Assembly (NCBI GenBank): GCA_037953745.1 | Contig: JBAKBP010001406.1 | Coordinates: 62,001 to 126,000, forward strand | Length of the DNA: 64,000 nt | From: Lithodes maja | Lineage: Eukaryota; Arthropoda; Malacostraca; Decapoda; Lithodidae | Direction of reading: 5' to 3' | Shown: piece after piece, positions 56,701 to 64,000 of the stretch | Layout: every line of letters starts with the position of its first letter | Position numbering within the stretch: position 1 is the first letter of the stretch | Notes under the pieces: model-generated | Database searches by the model: none | What the model was told of the DNA's origin: nothing | What the model saw: the letters and a program-made list of their open reading frames with translations, nothing else | Translations under genes and position numbers: made by a program

Positions 56701-57144
56701 GGTGACTATATATCTGGTTGGTCACTTGCCTCCCCATCAGCCATGGTGGAGAATAATAGCACAGAAAAAAGCACAAAACAAGAACAAAATGTGGAAGGTA
56801 TGCGCTTGATACGAGCTGGCGCGAAAACTGAGGAGGATGGAAGGGGAGTGGTGGACGCTGATTGGCTAGCGAGCGATGACTCATCATCATGGCGCCCGCT
56901 GATTGGTGGCGGCTCTTGTCTCGGGGCTTTGACTCAGTTCAGCACGGACTTCTCAGTCATGCGTTAGCTGGGTAAAAAATCCTGCAATAATTCTGGGAAA
57001 ATCGTCCTTCGTGTCGATTTGAGGCAAATGCTTCTTCCACAGGCTCAAGCATGCCTTTGCCTATCCGAGGCAAGTGCTAACTCAATTTCATCCGGCCCGT
57101 CGTTTGCTCACTTCAGCAGGGGGCGCCACAATTATACCTTCTTT
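56701..57144. other. No gene recognised
   Basis: GC-richer sequence that probably includes the 5' flank of the transposase-like gene. ORFs here are short and unrecognised. Confidence 0.4.
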
Positions 57145-57450
57145 TTGTTTGCATTAAATCATTCCAGTGATTTAATTAAGCTCTCTATCTTTTTCCTTGT
57201 ATACATTATTAACGTAATTGTATGTTGTTGTGATCAGGCTGTATCAGAGATCATCAGCCTGTAGTAGTAGTGCATTTATACCGAGTTAGAGGATACCCCG
57301 CTATCGCAGATTTAATTCTGGTGGGTATTGGTGTTTTTGTGCACCGGCATTATAAGTTCGAGGGTTGGATCTAGTGTTACCATTGTGGCTGTGTGCCTTT
57401 CTAGTCCAATGATTAAGAGCCCTTGTTTTATACGAGTCCCGGTCATAACA
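57145..57450 (+). repeat. Gypsy3 LTR, 3' fragment
   Basis: Matches the last ~300 bp of the solo LTR at 37470-39203 and ends CATAACA followed by the TGGCGACCTT primer site (57453). The rest of the LTR is missing. Confidence 0.85.
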
Positions 57451-57656
57451 AATGGCGACCTTGCTCAGGATTTTGTGAACTTAGAGAAATATTGCAGGAG
57501 TGTTGTGGTCATTTGTTTTTTGTTTAAAGGAATATAGTGGACACAGATTTTTTTTGGCAAGTAGTATAACACTTAAGAGTCTTCAAGCATTTTTGAGTGA
57601 ATAGTGCTACATGAGAGTTTAGGTACTTTTTTTTTTATAAACGTTGAGAATTTTCG

Positions 57657-59356
57657 GTGGACACTATGTCAGACGACGGATCAGTGTACTGTGAGGACAC
57701 AGTACGGGAAGCAGACTCTGAGGTGCAGCAGCGGGGTTTGTTAGAAGGCATTAGAGTAATAACTAGTGAGGAGGATGCAAGGAAGTTTCTAGAGATACCT
57801 ATTACTGTTGACCGGGTGTCGGGGATTGATCAGTATGGTCTCCAGTGTTTGGCCACGGTCATGGGGCATGTGGGCACTAGCAGCATGTTGAGAGGTGACC
57901 TGGTGGCCTGGGTGCTCGGCGGGGTGCGTGAGGCTTCGGGTGGAGCGGGAGCTGGGGCATCTTCGGCCCAGCCCCCATTCCACTCGACTCCTACCATGGC
58001 GCCCCCTCGGGCTCCGTAGCCGGGTACGTTCCCGCAGGCCGATAGTCACTGGCAGCGTGATTTGTCACTGGGTGGGTCTCCAATTGTTGCATCTCCTCCT
58101 CCTCAAGGTTTAACGGCAGATATGCTCTTCCAGCTTGAGATGGCTAAAATGCAGGCTGAGCAACGAAAGCATGAATCTGAGCAGCAGATTGAGATGGCTA
58201 AGATCCAGGCTGAGGAGAGAAAGGCCGTACGTGAGGCTGAGCTTCAGGTGGAGGCTACGAAGTACTGTGCAGACAGAGATCTTGAGAAGTCTCGGGTGGA
58301 AGTCGACAGGGCAGCGTCTCGGTTCTGGGAATCGAGGTCATGATCAGTCTTTATCGCACCTGCTCAAGTTGGTCCCTGTATTTGATGAGTCGGGTGTCAC
58401 CGAATTTCCATGCGTTTTGAGAAGAAGTGCCGGGAGCACCAATGGCCCGAGGTTAAGTGGGCAGCCCTTGTTTCCTCTACGTTGGTTGGCAAAGGACTCA
58501 AGGCATATGATGCGTTGCCCTTGGAGTCTTGCGTCGATTATGAGGTATTGAAGGAAGCTGTTCTGCGGGCGTACGAGTTACAACCAGAGACGTACAGATT
58601 GAAGTTCTGGGGTGTAACGAAGGGTCGTGAGTGCACCTTTCTTGAGCATGTCCGGGATCTGTCCGATGCATTTAGAAACTGGCTGCGTTCTGAGAAGGCA
58701 TCGACGTTTGAGGAGTTGAAACAGCTGATGCTTCTAGAACAATTTTTCAAGTGTACGGGCGGCGATCTGACGTTGAATCTTAAAGAAAAAAAACTAAAAC
58801 TCTACAGGAGGCAGCTGAGATGGCTGACCGTAGGCTATCGCTGATTCGTGGGTGCGGGTCTGCACAACGGAACGATGCAGGTAACAAGTGGCGCAACACT
58901 CCACCCCCCCGAGTCAGTGATACACCATATAACAATAACAACAAGAGCAATGATATTAAGTCTGACCATAAACCTAATACTGTCCCGTTTAAGAAGGGTC
59001 CGGGCCCTTCCCCACCTAAAGGGAAGCCCAAGGGGGAGTTAGAGTGTTTTCATTGTCACGAGAAGGGGCATTTTGCACGATCCTGTCCTAGCAAGCCACC
59101 TACAGCAATTGTGTCTTTGGCTCGCAACATTGGAGTGTCTTTGAAGTCGTCTGCGTTTGCCCGGGGTAAATGTTCAGAGGCTGGAGCACTGCCAGTGAAG
59201 AAGTATCCGGAAGGCTTGACACCTGTCTGGAATACTTTTTGTGACCATAGAGGGCGCGGCTGCGTGAGTTGGGCTGGTTGCAAGCATGGAGTAGAATTTT
59301 TGCGTGATACGGGTGCTTCCTTGACATTGATGAAAACTTTACAGGCAATCCTATAA
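57657..59356 (+). pseudogene. Gypsy3 gag and protease, broken
   Basis: Pieces in order: 57666-58019 (MSDDGS start aligned with Gypsy1, stop TAG at 58017), 58062-58343 (coiled-coil-like Gln/Glu-rich part), 58410-58844 (RFEKKCREHQWPEVKWAALV, gag core) and 58820-59356 (zinc knuckle CFHCHEKGHFARSC; protease RDTGASLTLM). At least one stop and three frame changes. Close to Gypsy1 and Gypsy2. Confidence 0.9.
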
Positions 59357-59402
59357 ACGCGGCACGGGTAGTTGTGGTGCAGGGTATCAATGGTCATACC
59401 CG

Positions 59403-60332
59403 TTGGTTCGAGTAGAGCTGGAGGTTGAAGGTGTGACACGAGAGTTGGATGTCGGAATCGTGGAGAAACTGCCAGTAGAGGGCGTCGACCTTCTTCTCGG
59501 CAATGACTTTGCGGTGCCTACTTCTGAGGTTCCACCCTTAGTCGGTGCCGAGAGGGCGGCCGACGTGAGTAAGGAGGGGCAGAAGTTGGTCGAGAGGTGT
59601 CAATCTCGTGCATCTAAAGTGTCACAGCCTATTTCTCAGTCTCTAGAACCACGGAGGAACGGTCGGAAGGAGAAAGCTCAAGCTGTGAGATTTGTGAGTT
59701 TTCCTCCAGCGGCTCTCCTTAGCGGCTTAGTACTTGACCCAGAGGTGAGCTCCGGAGTGGCCCCAGAACCTGTCACCCCTAGTGACATGGTTGGGCGTGA
59801 TGGCACTCCGCGACTTAGTAGTTCCCAAGTGGAGGAGAGTTGTGGGAACGGGACTATTGAACACGGGGACGGGGAAACATGTCATGTGAACCTGTTGGAG
59901 GAGTTTGTGAGGCAACCACCTGAGCAGCCTACTGTCCCTGCGTTGGTCTGCAGCGGCCAAGGTGGAGAAGGAGAGGGGGGCAATGGGGCACAGGTGGAGG
60001 AGAGTTGGGATTGTCATGTCTCGGCGGAGCAGTGGGCGGGGGACACGAGTCTGGTGGCTGTGGAAGCGCTAGAGCACCTGCCTGAGCAGCAGTGTGCAGC
60101 GCTCCAGCACCAGCTCGGTTCATACCCTACTGGTCGTGCCGAGCACCCGAGCCTCACAACTCATGCGGTGCAAGATATTCCGCGGGCAGGTCACTTGAAT
60201 GTTTATGGACCGTTAGCTTTGTTGTTTCGGTGGTTCAAGGTGGGCGACGAGGCTTTGACATGGTTGTCAGGTCAGGGTCGACCCATGGCTGCCAAGCGGG
60301 GGGGGGGGGGGGGGTCAGAAGGAGGACATTAA
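59403..60332 (+). pseudogene. Gypsy3 protease end, integrase-deleted pol linker
   Basis: It reads EGVDLLLGNDFAVPTS (end of protease), then jumps from a region before the integrase to TCHVNLLEEFV, which in Gypsy1 follows the integrase core; the catalytic integrase is deleted. Then comes a pre-RT segment (WDCHVSAEQWAGD) and RAGHLNVYGPLALLFRW, which resembles the integrase zinc-binding start but is out of order. A 17-G run ends the frame. The arrangement points to rearrangement, not simple decay. Confidence 0.75.
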
Positions 60333-61189
60333 GCAGATTGGTGAGGTTGGCGGTGGAGTGAATGTGCCCGGTCGTCGCATAGCCTCCCAATGCTGCTCTA
60401 GTCGAATGCAACAGCCCTACCATAGACCGACTGTATCTGGCCATGTCGCTAAAAGCGGTGATGCTGCGCAGGCAGATGTAGTCGTAAGGAATGCGGGGGT
60501 GCGCATGTACGGTATCGGCGGGGAGGCCTTAGCAATTATGAACCATGAGAGTGACTGCACAGGTGGTACAGATTGTCCCTCTCATGACCTGGCTGTTCTG
60601 GGAATAAAGGTGGAGAAGGAGGGAGGCTATAGTGTAGAAACTGTGATCTCGGCTGGGTTGTGGGCGGGCAATGAGCATGTTGTTCGTGGAGACAGTGCTG
60701 GGCAGTTGTTTACTAGGATATGGCAGTACATTCGCATGTTTGTTCATTCTCCAGGCCTGATGTACGGGGTAGAATCCGACATGAAGGCTGGAGACAGTGC
60801 CAGCAGTTGTTTACTAGGCTATGGCAGTACATTCGCATGTTTGTTCATTCTCCAGGCCTGATGTACGGGGTAGAATCCGACATGGAGGCTGGAGACAATG
60901 CAAGGTTCAAATTGGCTCTCTACCATATAAATCCTGCTTGACAGCCTGTGGTGCAAGCAGAGCTGGATTACGTGTTGACGAAGGGTCTGAGGGATAAGGA
61001 ATGTCGTGAGTGGTCGTTGCCTGGAACTTTGCAACCTGTGTTAAGTGGCAAGATTAGTGTGTGTGTTGATTGCAAGAGAGTGTGTGCATTATCCCTGACA
61101 GACGCCTATACCTTATCGAGAGTTGACGACACCATAGACCGTATCGTAAATACGATAGGCTATGACTCTTTTGTGATCTTGTGTGTCTC
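60333..61189 (+). pseudogene. Gypsy3 second pre-RT segment and RT start, decayed
   Basis: ETVISAGLWAGNEHVVRGD repeats the pre-RT theme seen at about 60020. A 101-bp tandem duplication follows (60703-60904). 60948-61247 reads ELDYVLTKGL, TLQPVLSGKI and DAYTLSRVDDTIDRI, a degenerate RT beginning. It stops at about 61189 against the BEL/Pao LTR. Confidence 0.7.
60703..60904 (+). repeat. Two tandem copies of a 101-bp unit inside Gypsy3
   Basis: The segment starting CAGTTGTTTACTAGG occurs at 60703 and 60804 with few differences. Because 101 is not a multiple of 3, it shifts the reading frame. Confidence 0.92.
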
Positions 61190-61926
61190 TGTGACGTCAC
61201 GATCGCTCCTACAGCACGACGTAGGACGAGTAGATCATATATTATAAGATTGTAAATAAGTTAAGTTATAAAAGTCCTAATATGCTATTAAGCAATATTG
61301 TCATGGTCTTATATAGTATATATGAATTTATCGTATATATTAATATAATTTATCGTATAGAGCAACCTATATGCGGTACGATAATTTGGGCTCCTGGTGT
61401 TTTGCCAAGGCAGCAAGGTGTGCCTTCGAGGAACACCAGAGCCTTCACGAACACCAACCAGTTAACATCTAATTTTCCGCCCTCAGTTGATCGTGCTTTT
61501 GTGCCTCTAATCACAATACACATACAGCAATACATACAGCTACACCATCACGACGCTCTCATCGACGCCATGACTGACTGACAGATAAGCATAATATTCA
61601 TGTCCATTCTCATGTAATCATTTATTCTTTCTTTAACTTGACTCGTGTCTCGGGACCGAAGTCTCGTTCCCCATTGTCCACCGCCATATTGGGTAAAACG
61701 TTCTCCCTTTCCTCATTGCCACGTGGAACTATTGGTGAGTTAATTCCTGGCTAATATTAACCCTTATAACCTTACCCTATATATAAATTTATTATGTGAG
61801 ACCTTTGGATATAACTTCGCATGTTTCAGATTGAATTCAATTTAGATATGGAGTAGTTTTCATTTAGATTTATTTATTTGATTCATTATAGCTTAGTAAT
61901 ATTTAACTTCCATTGATAGTTTACCA
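61190..61926 (+). repeat. BEL/Pao 5' LTR (boundaries approximate)
   Basis: It starts near TGTGACGTCACG, where the Gypsy3 relic ends, and ends just before the primer site at 61930. A TATATATAAA box lies at 61778-61787. No second LTR is in the window, so the ends are inferred. Confidence 0.5.
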
Positions 61927-61929
61927 TAA

Positions 61930-61947
61930 TGGTGCCCAGACCCGGGA
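61930..61947 (+). promoter_or_regulatory. BEL/Pao primer binding site
   Basis: TGGTGCCCAGACCCGGGA begins with TGG and would pair with a tRNA 3' end ending ...GGGCACCA. Its position before gag fits. Confidence 0.6.
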
Positions 61948-62040
61948 ATTAGCTACCAGTAAGGGATTTTTAAGGCAATGAACAAGGGGACATATAACAG
62001 GATGCAGGAACAACTCTATTATGATAAACTGGTAGGACTA

Positions 62041-62110
62041 GCCAAGCGGTGGTTAGAGCCGGAATGCAGGGTCACATCGTTGCACCTGCCCAAATCCTGC
62101 ATCCCACCCA
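62041..62110 (+). other. tRNA-like segment in the BEL leader
   Basis: TAGCCAAGCGGTGGTTAGAG resembles a D-arm/A-box, and CCCAAATCCTGC a damaged B-box 50 bp later, with a short ATGCAGG/CCTGCAT pairing between. Weak; may be chance. Confidence 0.25.
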
Positions 62111-62346
62111 TCATCTTTCCCCAATAAACGTCTTTTCCATTTCAGACTTCTTGTGACATATTATGACCTGACCTAACATTTGTTCTTGTTCAATATGATT
62201 CATTGGTAGGTATTGCTATTTAATGTACTATTGTTTTCTCCATAACATAGAAGTCCACCGGTCGGCGTCTCTTAATTAGACTATTATTTGGCCGTTGTCT
62301 TTGTAACGTAACATTTAGATACATAGCCTATAGGCTCACATGCAAA

Positions 62347-63189
62347 ATGAATAAAGACAATAAAGAGACACCGTCTAGTGAGGTGCTGATCAAGCCCCCT
62401 AAAAATCAAAGGGCTGGACTAAGGGGAGTATTAAGTAGGCTAATCGTGGACGTCAACACTTTCATCACTACTGCTGAACTAGAGGAATTGGAGGCTAGAT
62501 TAGAAAACGTCCAAGCTACCCACGGTCGTATTATGGCTCTGAGTGAGGTGATTGTGGCTGACATGATAGAGGAGGAAGAGATAGTTACAGAGTGTGATAA
62601 TCACGCCCTCTATGATGAACCTGTCTTTAGAGCGAAGTACATATTACAGCGTGCTGTCGCGAGTAAGAAGGGAGGCGATAATGAGGCCCATAGAAGGGCT
62701 GACCCAAAACATACTGTACACCTCCCAAAGCTCAATCTTCCTACATTTGGGGGCAAGTTGACTGAGTGGTTAGCTTTTTGGGACGTATTTCGGTCTACGG
62801 TTCATGAATCCTCTTTGGATAATGTCCGCAAGTTTCACTATCTGAAGGGACAAATGGAAGGAGAGGCCTTACATTTGATAGAGGGTTTTGCGGTAGTGGG
62901 TGGTAGTTATCTTGAGGCAGTACACTTATTAGAGTCCACATACGGGGATAAAGAGCAGTTGAAGATGGCCCATGTCATTGCCTTGTTAAGGCTCGCAGAA
63001 CCACAGTATAAGTTTGAGAAGTTGACAAATTTCAGGGCTAATATGGAGTGCCATACTCGATCGCTAGACACCCTAGGGCTTACTACGCAGGAAATGATAG
63101 TCATTATCTTGCGTCAGAAGCTTCCTATGGCAATATTTGACAAGGTTAGATCATTTGAGCTGGGGGAGTTCAAAACTCAGTTCAGTTAG
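62347..63189 (+). CDS. BEL/Pao Gag (DUF1759-type), ends at an in-frame TAG
   Basis: 280 codons. The start MNKDNKETP follows a non-coding leader. Residues about 120-200 read VHLPKLNLPTFGGKLTEWLA, then FWDVFRSTVHESSL, then a segment ending QMEGEALHLIEGF, the signature of the BEL/Pao Gag family (Pfam DUF1759). YLEAVHLLESTYGDKEQL follows. The frame stops at TAG (63187-63189), but the same frame continues open to the window end with the rest of the polyprotein. The copy is therefore either disabled by one substitution or uses readthrough; the first is more likely. Confidence 0.9.
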   Translation: MNKDNKETPSSEVLIKPPKNQRAGLRGVLSRLIVDVNTFITTAELEELEARLENVQATHGRIMALSEVIVADMIEEEEIVTECDNHALYDEPVFRAKYILQRAVASKKGGDNEAHRRADPKHTVHLPKLNLPTFGGKLTEWLAFWDVFRSTVHESSLDNVRKFHYLKGQMEGEALHLIEGFAVVGGSYLEAVHLLESTYGDKEQLKMAHVIALLRLAEPQYKFEKLTNFRANMECHTRSLDTLGLTTQEMIVIILRQKLPMAIFDKVRSFELGEFKTQFS

Positions 63190-64000
63190 GAAATCAATAA
63201 TCTACAGTTGAACAAAGGGAGAATGTATGTGTCGGGAGGGACTTTGAATGTGGAGAAGAGGGGAACAGTAAGCATGACAGTGGGGACTAAAGAAAAGAAA
63301 GAGGGTACGTATAAGAAACCTGCTCAGATTCTATGTAAGCTATGTAATAACAAACATAAATGGAGTTTCTGCGTAAAATACACAACAAATGTGACAAAAC
63401 TAGCACAGGCGAAAAGATTGAAGCTATGTGTAGGTTGTCTAAGTAAGGAACCTGGTAACCTGGGACAATGTACTGCTACATATATAAGGCCCTGTCGCCA
63501 CTGCAAAGGATATCTCTTTGATAAGTTGTGTCCTACAGCAGATAAAGTCAAAGACGTCAAAACAGAGGGTACTACAACTGTGGCACTAGGTAGCACGCAA
63601 GACACCACTATATTGCCCACAATACAGATTCCCATGGAAGGTAATGAGAGTAACAAGGTTTGTCGGTTACTTCTTGATCAAGGGTCTCAACGTTCCTTTA
63701 TAAAGAGGTCCGTACTAGTGGGACTGAAGCACCGAATCATAGGGGCTGAGACTCTTCGAATACAGGGCTTCACAGGGGTTACTGATAAGCAAGACTACGA
63801 GATACCGGAGATTTCATATTTCTACCGTAAAAACCGGTACTTTATGACTTGTATCGTAGTAGACACCCTACCAGAATATGTATCTGTAGGAGTGAAGAAG
63901 GTGGAACACGCATTACGTAGTAAGGGGGTTAACTTGTCAGATCCCATGGGAAATCAGAGTGAGGTGCATGTTCTACTTGGTGTGGATCATTATTATGAAG
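63190..64000 (+). CDS. BEL/Pao Gag-Pol continuation: zinc knuckles and protease (partial)
   Basis: Same frame as the Gag ORF, uninterrupted for 270 codons. A Cys/His cluster (CKLCNNKHKWSFC, then LCVGCLSKEPGNLGQC and CRHCKGYLFDKLC) lies near 63330-63530. The protease region has CRLLLDQGSQRSF near 63660, where DQGS would be the active-site motif, and LLGVDHYYE at the window end. RT, RNase H and integrase, if present, lie beyond 64000. Confidence 0.88.

Overview
This window looks like one piece of a large, repeat-rich invertebrate genome. The mix of RTE-type LINEs, a second LINE family, Ty3/gypsy and BEL/Pao retrotransposons, a piggyBac transposon, TTAA MITEs and a tRNA-headed SINE fits an arthropod, plausibly a decapod crustacean. 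That host guess is an inference from repeat content only. I found no host protein-coding gene, no rRNA and no convincing functional tRNA. Nearly everything recognisable is mobile or tandem DNA, often nested.

Layout, left to right. 1-2573 is a tandem array of a 327-bp unit with tRNA-like boxes and a 981-bp higher-order period. 2574-5260 is an unclassified AT-rich element (E1); a diverged relative (E2) lies at 24725-28003/28215. 6161-6671 is a 128-bp tandem repeat. 6885-14485 holds pieces of one LINE family (L copies), one of which was hit at a TTAA site by a piggyBac transposon (9534-13275) with a full-length 875-aa transposase. 14788-15129 is a single inverted copy of the 327-bp unit. 17786-18266 is a MITE flanked by TTAA. 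18986-23285 contains a SINE, microsatellites, an RTE LINE (R3) split by a solo LTR, and small tandem duplications. 23910-30460 is an L-family LINE on the minus strand, interrupted by E2, which itself carries a piggyBac-type MITE and a 36-bp minisatellite; a 161-bp fold-back insert sits in its endonuclease region. 30664-32560 is a decayed gypsy pol with the usual RT-RNaseH-integrase order.

32576-40360 holds two minus-strand RTE LINEs in tandem (R1, R2); R2 is cleanly split by a 1734-bp solo LTR with a 4-bp target duplication. 41130-42342 is another L-family 3' fragment, followed by a tRNA-headed SINE. 43278-52516 is the best preserved element: a gypsy retrotransposon with two 1808-bp LTRs that differ at about a dozen positions and one uninterrupted 1699-codon gag-pol frame. 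Its domain order is gag-protease-integrase-RT-RNaseH, the copia-like order described for the Gmr1-like gypsy group. Its 3' LTR abuts a truncated minus-strand relative (Gypsy2, 52517-55473). 55580-56700 is a broken transposase-like gene. 57145-61189 is a scrambled third relative (Gypsy3). 61190-64000 is the 5' part of a BEL/Pao element that runs off the window.

How it fits together: three insertions (piggyBac into L3, solo LTR into R2, solo LTR into R3) can be read as interruptions of an older element, and removing one target-site copy restores sequence continuity in the first two. Only the Gypsy1 polyprotein and the piggyBac transposase look intact enough to be active or recently active; the BEL gag is interrupted once in the part visible here.
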